Below, one piece after another: positions 56,761 to 64,000 of a stretch of 64,000 nucleotides of DNA. A program made the translations under genes and the position numbers. Position 1 is the stretch's first letter. The number at the start of each line of letters is the position of its first letter. The stretch spans positions 248,001-312,000 of the forward strand of contig NZ_JAKLLN010000001.1 of assembly GCF_023150065.1 (NCBI RefSeq). Reading direction: 5' to 3'. The notes beneath the pieces were generated by a model. It worked only from the letters and a program-made list of their open reading frames with translations. It searched no databases and was not told the DNA's origin. Origin of the DNA: Zoogloea sp. (GTDB lineage Bacteria; Pseudomonadota; Gammaproteobacteria; Burkholderiales; Rhodocyclaceae).

Positions 56761-57657
56761 TTAAAACTGTCGGTGGACAATGAAGCGTGTCAGCTCCGAG
56801 AGGCGGCGTGCCGGTTCGCCGAAGGCGGCGAGACGGTCAAGTGCGTCCTGGCACATCTCTTCGGCCAGCGCCCGGGCCCGTGTCACGCCCAGCAGGCTGA
56901 CGTAGGTCGGCTTGTCGTTGGCCGCGTCCTTGCCGGCAGTCTTGCCCAGCGTGGCGGTGTCGGCTTCGGCGTCGAGGATGTCATCGACGATCTGGAAAAG
57001 CAGGCCAATCACCTTGCCCACATGATCCAGCGAGGCCATTTGATCTTCGTTGAGATCGCGGCCGCATTGTACGCCAAGCCCGATGGATGCCCGGATCAGG
57101 GCGCCGGTCTTGTGGATGTGCATGAACTCCAGCTCGGCCAGGTCCAGCTGCAGCCCCACGGAGGCCAGGTCGATGGCCTGTCCGCCCGCCATGCCGCGGG
57201 AACCCGAGGCGATGGCCAGCTGCCGGAGCATGCCCAGCTGGCGTTGGGGGTCATCGCTGACCGGAGCCTCGGCGAGATGCTGGAAGGCCAGGGTCTGCAA
57301 GGCATCCCCGACGAGGAGGGCGGTGGCGTCGTCGAACTGGACGTGAACGGTGGGCTTGCCGCGGCGCAGGGTGTCATCGTCCATGCACGGCATGTCGTCG
57401 TGCACGAGCGAATAGGCGTGGATCATCTCGAGGGCGCAGCCCACCCGGTCAAGGCGCTCGGGGGCTGCGCCGCTGATGTCGCCGGCGGCGTGCACAAGCA
57501 GCGGACGCACGCGTTTGCCGCCACCCAGGACGGCATAACGCATGGCTTCATGGAGGCGGGCAGGGGTGATCTCCGGTGCGGGAAGGGCGCGGTCGAGCGC
57601 TGATTCCATGCGCTCCTGGATGCTTGCCATCCACTGGCTGAAAGTCGGCGTGCTCAT
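56761..57657 (-). CDS. ispA: farnesyl diphosphate synthase
   Basis: A 298-residue polyprenyl synthetase condensing IPP and DMAPP to geranyl and farnesyl diphosphate. First aspartate-rich motif DDMPCMDDDTLRRG and second DDILD are both intact, in the usual spacing. The frame extends to 57732; the ATG at 57657 overlaps the xseB stop (ATGA). With dxs it supplies the isoprenoid pathway. Confidence 0.96.
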   Translation of the reverse strand: MSTPTFSQWMASIQERMESALDRALPAPEITPARLHEAMRYAVLGGGKRVRPLLVHAAGDISGAAPERLDRVGCALEMIHAYSLVHDDMPCMDDDTLRRGKPTVHVQFDDATALLVGDALQTLAFQHLAEAPVSDDPQRQLGMLRQLAIASGSRGMAGGQAIDLASVGLQLDLAELEFMHIHKTGALIRASIGLGVQCGRDLNEDQMASLDHVGKVIGLLFQIVDDILDAEADTATLGKTAGKDAANDKPTYVSLLGVTRARALAEEMCQDALDRLAAFGEPARRLSELTRFIVHRQF

Positions 57658-57872
57658 GCGGAGGGGGCTTCCGTGTCGGAGGTTTCGAGGATGCGGATAC
57701 TCTGCTCGGCCTTGCTCAGGACGTCCTGGCACTGACGCAACAGCGTCGTGCCGCGCTGGTAGGCGGCCAGCGCCTGGTCAAGGGGGAGCTGGCTGTTTTC
57801 CATCTCCTGGACGATGGATTCCAGCTCGGAGACGGCAGATTCGAAACTGGGAGACTTGGAGGGCTTGACCAT
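57654..57872 (-). CDS. xseB: exodeoxyribonuclease VII small subunit
   Basis: The 72-residue small subunit, which binds XseA to form the single-strand-specific exonuclease VII. Two helices with FESAVSELESIVQEMENSQL and LDQALAAYQRGTTLLRQC are diagnostic. First gene of the xseB-ispA-dxs-folE2 run; its stop overlaps ispA. Confidence 0.95.
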   Translation of the reverse strand: MVKPSKSPSFESAVSELESIVQEMENSQLPLDQALAAYQRGTTLLRQCQDVLSKAEQSIRILETSDTEAPSA

Positions 57873-57924
57873 GCGTGGCCGGATCCGACGTGGGGGAAAC
57901 CGTAAAAATAGCCTATGGCCGGGC

Positions 57925-57953
57925 TTCAGGTCAAACGCGTAATAATATATAAT
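57925..57953 (+). promoter_or_regulatory. promoter of the Rieske oxygenase gene
   Basis: A perfect -10 hexamer TATAAT (57948-57953) in a local AT-rich block, with a poor -35 (TTCAGG) at the 17-base spacing. A weak -35 with a perfect -10 suggests activator help or an extended -10. Start codon 48 bases downstream. Confidence 0.5.
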
Positions 57954-58000
57954 CTTGGGTTTTACGTTTCGGGCTTTCGCTTTGAATCAGGGGGTTCGGG

Positions 58001-59104
58001 ATGTCTGACATCGCTTCTCAGGCACTTCTTTCGCCGGCAGTTTCCCAGTTGCCGGTCTCGTGGTATTTCGACGACAAGGTTTTCGAGCTGGAGAAGCGTC
58101 TCCTCTTCGATGCCGGTCCTGGCTACGTCGGCCACGAACTCATGGTGCCGGAAGTCGATCAGTACCGCTCTCTCGAATGGCTGGACCACTCGAAGCTGCT
58201 GATCAACCGGGATGATGGTCACTACCAGATGTCCAACATCTGCCGCCATCGTCAGGCCATCATGCTGCAGGGGTCCGGCCAGGCCGACCGGAACATCGTC
58301 TGCCCGATCCACCGCTGGACGTACAATCCCGATGGCCTGCTCATCGGTGCCCCCCATTTCGCCGAGAATCCCTGCCTCAACCTGCAGCGTCAGAAGCTCG
58401 AGAACTGGCAGGGGCTGCTGTTCAAGGGTCCCCGTTCCGCCAACGCGGATCTGGCAGGCATGCAGGTGGGTGGCGAGCTCAACTTTGCGGGCTACAAGCT
58501 CGACAAGGTCGAGATCCACGAGTGCAACTACAACTGGAAGACCTTCATCGAGGTATACCTCGAGGACTACCACGTGGTGCCTTTTCACCCGGGGCTTGGT
58601 CAGTTTGTCACCTGCGACGATCTGACCTGGCAGTTCGGTGAGTGGTATTCGGTGCAGCGGGTTGGCATCACTTCCCTCCAGAAGCCCGGCTCACCCACCT
58701 ACAAGCGTTGGCATGAGGCCGTGATGGCCTACCACGGTGGCGAGATGCCGAAGCACGGGGCGATCTGGCTCACCTACTTCCCCAACATCATGGTCGAGTG
58801 GTACCCCCATGTGCTGGTGGTCAGCACCCTGATCCCGACGGACGTCAACAAGACCACCAACGTGGTCGAGTTCTACTACCCGGAAGAGATCCTCGAGTTC
58901 GAGCGCGATCTTGTCGAGGCCGAGCAGGCTGCCTACATGGAAACCGCCATTGAGGACGACGATATCGGCGAGCGCATGGATCGTGGCCGCCTGGCCCTGC
59001 TCAAGGAAGGCCGCAACGAAGTGGGGCCGTACCAGTCGCCCTATGAAGACGGGATGCAGCATTTTCACGAGTTCTACCGGCGCATCATCCAGCCGCATCT
59101 CTGA
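58001..59104 (+). CDS. Rieske non-heme iron oxygenase alpha subunit
   Basis: A 367-residue oxygenase of the aromatic ring-hydroxylating/choline-monooxygenase type. The Rieske 2Fe-2S centre is CRHR...CPIHRW in the N-terminal third, and the mononuclear iron site is in NWKTFIEVYLEDYHVVPFHPG. Substrate is unknown. Reductase or ferredoxin partners are not adjacent. It is flanked by a strong -10 box upstream and a terminator downstream, so it is a single-gene unit. Confidence 0.88.
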   Translation: MSDIASQALLSPAVSQLPVSWYFDDKVFELEKRLLFDAGPGYVGHELMVPEVDQYRSLEWLDHSKLLINRDDGHYQMSNICRHRQAIMLQGSGQADRNIVCPIHRWTYNPDGLLIGAPHFAENPCLNLQRQKLENWQGLLFKGPRSANADLAGMQVGGELNFAGYKLDKVEIHECNYNWKTFIEVYLEDYHVVPFHPGLGQFVTCDDLTWQFGEWYSVQRVGITSLQKPGSPTYKRWHEAVMAYHGGEMPKHGAIWLTYFPNIMVEWYPHVLVVSTLIPTDVNKTTNVVEFYYPEEILEFERDLVEAEQAAYMETAIEDDDIGERMDRGRLALLKEGRNEVGPYQSPYEDGMQHFHEFYRRIIQPHL

Positions 59105-59123
59105 GATACAGCCAGACCAAATA

Positions 59124-59153
59124 AAAAACGGGAGCCACCAGGCTCCCGTTTTT
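59124..59153. terminator. bidirectional terminator after the Rieske gene
   Basis: Perfect 13-base arms AAAAACGGGAGCC / GGCTCCCGTTTTT around an ACCA loop, 19 bases after the oxygenase stop; works for either strand. Confidence 0.9.
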
Positions 59154-59158
59154 ATTGC

Positions 59159-59189
59159 CTGCTCCCCGTTCCGCAAGGGCGGGGAGCAG
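59159..59189. terminator. second hairpin before the TolC-like gene end
   Basis: Ten-base perfect stem CTGCTCCCCG / CGGGGAGCAG with an 11-base loop, 8 bases from the TolC-like stop codon. No T-run; likely supports the adjacent terminator or the 3' end stability of the tolC-like mRNA. Confidence 0.55.
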
Positions 59190-59196
59190 GGCAGGG

Positions 59197-61029
59197 TCAG
59201 CGATTCGATTCGCGGACGATCTTCCATTGCCCGTTTTCGAGCTCGTAATGGAGCGTCTTGGGGATGGAGTCCTTGAAGTCGGCAGAGCGGTAGTTCTGGG
59301 TAAAGCTGGCCTCGGCGGCGGTGGCGGAGATGCTATGCACCTTCACGTTTTCAACGGCCACGTTGATCTCACCCGGTTTGGCGAGGCGCTTCTCGCGCAG
59401 GGCCATCCAGGCGTCGAGCTTGCCCTGCTCGGGCTGGAAGCGGCTTGAATAGAACGCCTTGTAGCCCTTGAAGTCTTTCGCCGACCAGGCGGCAGCCCAG
59501 GATCTGACCAGCGGTTCGATGGCAGGTGTGGTGGCAGGTGCGGCAGCAGCAGGAATGGCCGCCGCAGCCACAGCACTGGCAACCGGGAGGGGCACCGGGG
59601 CAGGCTCGGGACGGCCGCGCATGGCACCCACCGTGTCCAGGGGGGCGACGACAGGCAGCTCGGTGCTGCATTGCAGGTTCTCGTCCTGAGACGGGTCGGC
59701 AGCGGTGCCGGCTTCTTCGGGTGCCGTCCGGGCAGCCGGGGTGAGCTGCACGCTGGGCAGGATGCGGTGGGTCTGGGTGAGCACACGCAGCTCGGCCTGG
59801 GTCAGGTCGTAGCGGGCACGCACGGTCGCCCGCTTGGCGTCGAACAGTTCGTTTTCGGTGTTGAGCACATCGAGCAGGCTGCGCTGGCCGATGTCGAACT
59901 GTTGCCGGTAGGCGTCACGGGCCTTCTCGGTGGAGAGCTGATGCTGCTCAAGGTAGATCAGCTGCTCCTTGAGTTTCTTGACGTCGTTCCAGGCAATCGC
60001 GGTCTGCTGGCGAACGTCGCGGCAGGCCTTGTCACGCAGATCGGTGGCGTTGTAGAGCTGCTCGTGGGACTGACGGATGCGGGCCTCGTCGGAACCGCCC
60101 TTGTAGAGGTTCCAGTTGAGCAGCACCTGCAGGGCGGTGGAATTGGTTTCACCGCTCACGCCGAGCAGGTTCTTGTCCATGCCGGTGCTGGCCCGCAGCT
60201 CGACGGTGGGCAGGTTGCTGGCGCGCTGGACATCGATGTTGGCGCGGGATGAGCGGATGTTGGCGACGGCCGCCCGGAACGTGGGGTTGTCGACGATGGC
60301 CTGGCGCAGCACATCCTTCTCGAGGGGCAGCTGCTGGCCCAGGGCGGGGGCGGCTTCCAGCGTGTCGGGCGGTGCCTCGCCAACTACCCGCTGGTAGCGC
60401 TGGCCGACATCGTGGAGGTTGGAGCTTTCGGTGAGCCAGTTGGACTGGGCCAGGGCCAGGCGGCCGAAGGCCTGTTCGAGGTCGACGCGGCGGCCTACGC
60501 CGGCTTTCACCCGTCGTTCGATCTGATCGACGGTTTCCTTGTGGATGGCCCAGTTCTCCTGGGCCAGCTTGCTGAGCTCACGGTAGCGCTGGACATCCAG
60601 ATAGGCCCGCCCGGCTTCGAAGGCGGTCTCGTCGGTGGTGCCGAGGAGCTCGTAGTAGCGCACGGCCCGGGCAAAGCCCAGGCGCTTGACGTCGTTGCCC
60701 GTGGCGAAGCCGTCAAAGATCAGCTGGCGCAGCTGCAGCTGGTAGCCGGGGCGGGTGTAGGTGTCGGATGGCGTGGTAGGGGTCTCGCGGCGCTCGCGGC
60801 CGGTGTAGCCCTGCAGGTCGATACGCGGAAACAGGCCGCCGCGGGCCACGTCGCGCTCGGCATCCGAGGCCTGGTAGTTGTGCAGGCGGGCAAGCACTTC
60901 AGGGTTGCGGAGAACGGCTTTCTCGATGGCGTCCGGCAGGGTGCCGGCCTGGGCGGAGGAGAGTGCCACGAAGCACAGAGCGAGGCTGGCGGAGAGCTTT
61001 GTTGCTTTGAACATTGTCATCTCGTTCAT
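59197..61029 (-). CDS. TolC-like outer-membrane exporter with NTF2-like tail
   Basis: A 610-residue protein. After a signal peptide (about 1-28, AQAG), residues about 30-430 form a TolC/LapE-type outer-membrane channel protein (ALRNPEVLARL-like AVLRNPEVLARL, QLRQLIFDGFATGNDVKRL, LNTENELFDAKRA). A Pro/Ala-rich linker precedes a C-terminal NTF2-like domain (about 504-610, LVRSWAAAWSAKDFKGY ... LENGQWKIVRE) not usual in TolC. It diverges from lapG- and lapD-like genes, so it probably exports a large adhesin. Several close start codons exist (61029, 61020, 61014). Confidence 0.88.
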   Translation of the reverse strand: MNEMTMFKATKLSASLALCFVALSSAQAGTLPDAIEKAVLRNPEVLARLHNYQASDAERDVARGGLFPRIDLQGYTGRERRETPTTPSDTYTRPGYQLQLRQLIFDGFATGNDVKRLGFARAVRYYELLGTTDETAFEAGRAYLDVQRYRELSKLAQENWAIHKETVDQIERRVKAGVGRRVDLEQAFGRLALAQSNWLTESSNLHDVGQRYQRVVGEAPPDTLEAAPALGQQLPLEKDVLRQAIVDNPTFRAAVANIRSSRANIDVQRASNLPTVELRASTGMDKNLLGVSGETNSTALQVLLNWNLYKGGSDEARIRQSHEQLYNATDLRDKACRDVRQQTAIAWNDVKKLKEQLIYLEQHQLSTEKARDAYRQQFDIGQRSLLDVLNTENELFDAKRATVRARYDLTQAELRVLTQTHRILPSVQLTPAARTAPEEAGTAADPSQDENLQCSTELPVVAPLDTVGAMRGRPEPAPVPLPVASAVAAAAIPAAAAPATTPAIEPLVRSWAAAWSAKDFKGYKAFYSSRFQPEQGKLDAWMALREKRLAKPGEINVAVENVKVHSISATAAEASFTQNYRSADFKDSIPKTLHYELENGQWKIVRESNR

Positions 61030-61314
61030 GGGAGGTCAGGGGACGGCATACGCATCGTCATGGGGGGCACGGACTCGGGTCCGGAACAAGGCCAGATTCT
61101 AGGCGTCGTTCAGCGCTTGCTTTGAGCATTATTTCTTTTCCGAGGCTGTTGCACTGACTGGATGAATGCCTTGAACAAATATTTCACAGTTGACGGCTGC
61201 GGAACCCGAAGCTTAACTTTTTCGGCGCCCCGCCGTTGATTCAGGCTGGTTCGGCCCGAATATCCACTCATCCAGAAGGCATGTCTGCTGCAGGGCGCTC
61301 CGCAAGGCGCGTCC
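61030..61314. other. divergent promoter region of exporter and lapG
   Basis: These 285 bases carry the promoters for the exporter (minus) and lapG-lapD (plus). TTGACG, a 17-base spacer and TTAACT at 61190-61218 is a modest plus-strand promoter candidate. I see no gene or clear palindromic operator. Confidence 0.4.
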
Positions 61315-62037
61315 ATGGTTTCCACCCTTTCAATGCCATCCACGTCTCCCATTACCGGCCCATCCTTCCTTGCGGCAGTTCGTCGCCAGGGCGGCGTGTT
61401 GGGGGCTGTCTGCCTGCTGGGCATCGGGTTGGCCCTGGGGGGCTTCGAGGTGGAGCGCATGCGCCAGGTTGCGCAGCAGCGCTTCGGCCAGGCGGGCAGC
61501 GATGCGATCGAGGCGTGGCGCAGTGCCGTGGGTGGATGGCGTGGCTTGAGCGAAGACGAGCAGCTGCGCCGGATCAATGAGTATTTCAATCGGCGCATCC
61601 GCTTTGCCGAGGATAGCGTGGTGTGGTCCCAGGCCGACTACTGGGCCACCCCCCTTGAAACCCTGGCTCGGGGGGCGGGGGATTGTGAGGACTTCGTCTT
61701 TGCCAAGTACTTTACCCTGCGTGAGCTGGGGGTGCCGGAAGACCGCCTGCGCATGACCTACGTGCGGGCCCAGGTGGGCGGGGCCGGCAGCAGCGTGAGT
61801 CAGGCGCATATGGTGCTGGGCTACTACCCTTCGCCCGATGCGGTGCCTCTGGTGCTCGACAACCTCATCACCGAGATCCGGCCGGCCAGTGGGCGCCCCG
61901 ACCTCGTGCCGGTGTTCAGTTTCAATATGCAGGGCGTCTTTGTCGGCGGTGCCGCCCAGGCCACCAGCCCGGTGGATCGGGTGTCCCGCTGGCGGGAGCT
62001 GCTCCTGCGCATGCGTTCGGAAGGCTATACGCCTTGA
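61315..62037 (+). CDS. lapG: LapG-like periplasmic cysteine protease
   Basis: A 240-residue bacterial transglutaminase-like cysteine proteinase (BTLCP). The triad is Cys124 (GAGDCEDF), His165 (SQAHMVLGY) and Asp182 (LVLDNLI). In Pseudomonas, LapG cuts the N-terminal anchor of the adhesin LapA to release biofilm cells and is held inactive by LapD. One hydrophobic segment (about 27-43) serves as a signal or anchor. Followed 10 bases later by the lapD-like gene. Confidence 0.9.
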   Translation: MVSTLSMPSTSPITGPSFLAAVRRQGGVLGAVCLLGIGLALGGFEVERMRQVAQQRFGQAGSDAIEAWRSAVGGWRGLSEDEQLRRINEYFNRRIRFAEDSVVWSQADYWATPLETLARGAGDCEDFVFAKYFTLRELGVPEDRLRMTYVRAQVGGAGSSVSQAHMVLGYYPSPDAVPLVLDNLITEIRPASGRPDLVPVFSFNMQGVFVGGAAQATSPVDRVSRWRELLLRMRSEGYTP

Positions 62038-62047
62038 AGGAATCGAT

Positions 62048-63973
62048 ATGTCCCTGTTGAGAAGATTGTGGGTCAGTGTGGTGGTGGCCATGGCGGTGGT
62101 GCTCGTCGGCGCCTTTGCGGTCAGCCTGATTACCGCTCGCAGCTACTTCGAGCAGCAATTGACGGCCCAGGCCGGTGATGGTGCGGTGTCCCTGGCCTTG
62201 TCCATGTCCCAGCAGAGCAAGGACGTGGCCACCATGGAGCTGCTGGTGACGGCCCTGTTCGACGGGGGGCATTACAGCCAGATCCGCTTCACCGATCCTG
62301 CGGGGCGGGTGCTGGTGGAGCGTACCCAGGATGATGCGGCCGAGGGGGTGCCTGGCTGGCTGGTGGCCCTGGTGCCCATGGAGGCTCGGCCGGGGCAGGC
62401 GCTGGTCAGCGACGGCTGGCGGCAGGTCGGCAAGGTGAGTGTCGTCGCGGCCCGCAGCTACGCTTACCGCTCCCTGTGGCGTGGTGCCCTGCAATTGGGC
62501 AGCGTGATGCTGGCCATTGGTCTGTTCTGGGCCATGGCCGTGTCGATGCTGCTGCGCTGGGTGCGCCGGCCCCTGGACGAGATGGCCGAACAGGCCGAGG
62601 CCATTGGGGCCGGGCAGTTCCGGGTTATCGACGAGCCGAAGGTCGTCGAGCTGCAGAGCATGGCCCGGGCGCTGAACCGCATGTCCGAACGCATTCGCGC
62701 CCTGTTCTCCGAGCAGGCCGGGCGGATTGCCCGCCTGCGTGACGAGGGCAGCCACGATGATGGTACCGGGCTGCTCAACCGGGCGGCCTTCAACGGGGAA
62801 TTGCGTCGTGTGCTGTCCGACCCGGATGTGGCGCCGGGTGGCTGCCTGGCCGTGCTGCGCATTGCCGATCTGGTGGTGCTCAACCAGAAGCTGGGGCGGG
62901 CCCGTACGGACGAGTGGTTGAGCGCCGTGGCCGATGCGTTGAAAGACGGCCTCGAGGCCGGTGATGACGTGGCGCTGGGGCGGCTCGGTGGTGCCGAATT
63001 CGGCGTGCTGGTCCCCGGCATGGGGCTGGCCGACGGGCGGGCCATGCTGGAGCGTCTGTGCAGTGCCGTCACGGCCCTGGATCTTGAGGTGGATGCGGCC
63101 CATCGCCTGCATCTGGATGCCGCTGCGGTGGCTTATCGGCGCGACGACACCCCGGGTGAGCTCATGGCGCGGGTGGATTCCGCCCTGATGCGCGCCGAGG
63201 CCGAGGGCGGCATCGTGGCCGAGCCCGGCGGGTCGCCCTTGCCGATCCCGGTGCCTGGTGCGGCGGGCTGGCGGGAGATGCTTGAGGGCGCCCTGGCTCG
63301 CCATGAGTTCACCCTCACCAGCTATCCGGTGTTGACCACCGATGGCGGCCTGGTCCACCGGGAGTACATGTTGCGCCTGCCCGCAGCGGGCGCCGTGCTG
63401 ACGGCAGGGCAGTTCATGCCGGCGGCGGTGCGGGTTGGCCTGGCGGCGGCCTGCGACCTGGAGGCCCTGCGCCTTGGTATTGCCCGTCTGGGTGAGTCTT
63501 CCGAGCCCATTGCCATCAACGTGGCCCCCCGTTCGCTGATCGAGGCCGGCTTTCTCGATGGGCTGGACATCCTGTTGGCAACGGCCGGGGCCGGGGCCTC
63601 GCGGATTGCCGTGGAGGTCAGCGAGCGCGGGCTGGATGCGAGTCTGGCCGGCCTTGAAGCCCTCGCCGAGGTGCTGGCGCGGCATGGCGCACACCTGGGT
63701 ATCGAGCATTTCGGACGCCAGCTGGCGGCCCTGCCGCGCCTGTATGCGCTGCGCCTGGCCTATCTCAAGCTGGACGGCAGCTTTGTTGCCAGCCTGCATG
63801 AAAACCCCGGCCATCAACGCCTCGTCAAGGCCATCGTCGATGTGGCCCACGGCCTCGAGGTGGCGGTCTATGCCGAGCAGGTCCATACAGCCGAGGAATG
63901 GGCGGCGGCCCGCGATCTGGGCGTCAGCGGCATGACTGGCCCGGAGGCTTCACGCCGTCTCGCGGCAGGCTGA
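62048..63973 (+). CDS. lapD: LapD-like c-di-GMP receptor with degenerate GGDEF and EAL
   Basis: A 641-residue inner-membrane protein: TM1 (about 8-30), a periplasmic LapD/MoxY-like domain (31-140), TM2 (about 148-170), HAMP, then GGDEF and EAL domains. GGDEF is GGAEF (314-318) and the EAL motif is EYM (439-441), with other catalytic positions changed, so it should bind and not make or cut c-di-GMP. It would control the LapG-like protease encoded just upstream from the inside of the cell. Confidence 0.9.
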   Translation: MSLLRRLWVSVVVAMAVVLVGAFAVSLITARSYFEQQLTAQAGDGAVSLALSMSQQSKDVATMELLVTALFDGGHYSQIRFTDPAGRVLVERTQDDAAEGVPGWLVALVPMEARPGQALVSDGWRQVGKVSVVAARSYAYRSLWRGALQLGSVMLAIGLFWAMAVSMLLRWVRRPLDEMAEQAEAIGAGQFRVIDEPKVVELQSMARALNRMSERIRALFSEQAGRIARLRDEGSHDDGTGLLNRAAFNGELRRVLSDPDVAPGGCLAVLRIADLVVLNQKLGRARTDEWLSAVADALKDGLEAGDDVALGRLGGAEFGVLVPGMGLADGRAMLERLCSAVTALDLEVDAAHRLHLDAAAVAYRRDDTPGELMARVDSALMRAEAEGGIVAEPGGSPLPIPVPGAAGWREMLEGALARHEFTLTSYPVLTTDGGLVHREYMLRLPAAGAVLTAGQFMPAAVRVGLAAACDLEALRLGIARLGESSEPIAINVAPRSLIEAGFLDGLDILLATAGAGASRIAVEVSERGLDASLAGLEALAEVLARHGAHLGIEHFGRQLAALPRLYALRLAYLKLDGSFVASLHENPGHQRLVKAIVDVAHGLEVAVYAEQVHTAEEWAAARDLGVSGMTGPEASRRLAAG

Positions 63974-63977
63974 GTCT

Positions 63978-63997
63978 GCCGGCTCTGCGGAGCCGGC
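63978..63997. terminator. hairpin after the lapD-like gene
   Basis: Perfect 8-base stem GCCGGCTC / GAGCCGGC with a TGCG loop, 4 bases after the stop codon. The window ends before any T-run could be seen, so terminator function is only possible. Confidence 0.45.
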
Positions 63998-64000
63998 GCC

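Overview
The window is about 64 kb of GC-rich, densely packed chromosomal DNA. It looks like a betaproteobacterium, most likely Rhodocyclales (Azospira/Dechlorosoma-like). This rests on gene order that I recognise and not on a search: pcnB-folK-dNK-panBC, pepA-holC-valS facing lptFG, sigma factor-DUF3619-DUF3106-RDD, ilvBNC-pssA-leuA, rpsP-rimM-trmD-rplS and xseB-ispA-dxs-folE2. I saw no rRNA, tRNA, CRISPR array, insertion sequence or prophage. About 70 protein genes are supported, and many are coupled by 1-8 base start/stop overlaps.

Layout. 0.3-2.5 kb: two OmpR-type response regulators with degenerate receivers and a small anchored protein. 2.5-7.2 kb (minus): pcnB-folK-DUF486-dNK-panB-panC. 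7.3-11.1 kb: hydroxypyruvate isomerase, then a sulfur-carrier island (DsrE-like protein, TetR regulator, metallo-beta-lactamase, fused SoxYZ) with matching palindromes in both promoters. 11.3-16.1 kb: FCD-type GntR regulator and glcDEF with a small membrane ORF inserted. 16.3-21.2 kb: PP2C phosphatase, corA and pntAA-pntAB-pntB. 21.3-27.1 kb: lipoprotein, sixA, CYTH-CHAD protein, soxZ, soxY, moaC and a BepA-like protease.

27.1-31.5 kb (minus) holds the most unusual locus: seven tightly coupled genes encoding a roadblock protein, an Aer-like PAS protein, a PhnD-like binding domain without signal peptide, an unknown protein, a receiver-like protein, a CvnD/MglA-class GTPase and a last protein whose C-terminal half also looks roadblock-like. 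I read it as an undescribed small-GTPase signalling module.

31.7-41.7 kb: tusA, valS-holC-pepA, lptFG and an ECF sigma factor operon. 41.8-50.1 kb: branched-chain amino-acid synthesis (ilvBNC, leuA), pssA, wrbA and a YihY protein. 50.1-57.9 kb: a PilZ-like protein, the rpsP operon and the folE2-dxs-ispA-xseB operon. 58.0-64.0 kb: a Rieske oxygenase and a Lap-type adhesin-control set (TolC-like exporter fused to an NTF2-like domain, LapG-like protease, LapD-like c-di-GMP receptor). The adhesin and the rest of the exporter are not in the window.

Functions that work together: pantothenate and folate synthesis; periplasmic sulfur carriage; glycolate oxidation feeding a dehydrogenase chain; NADPH supply by transhydrogenase; LPS export; and c-di-GMP-dependent surface attachment.
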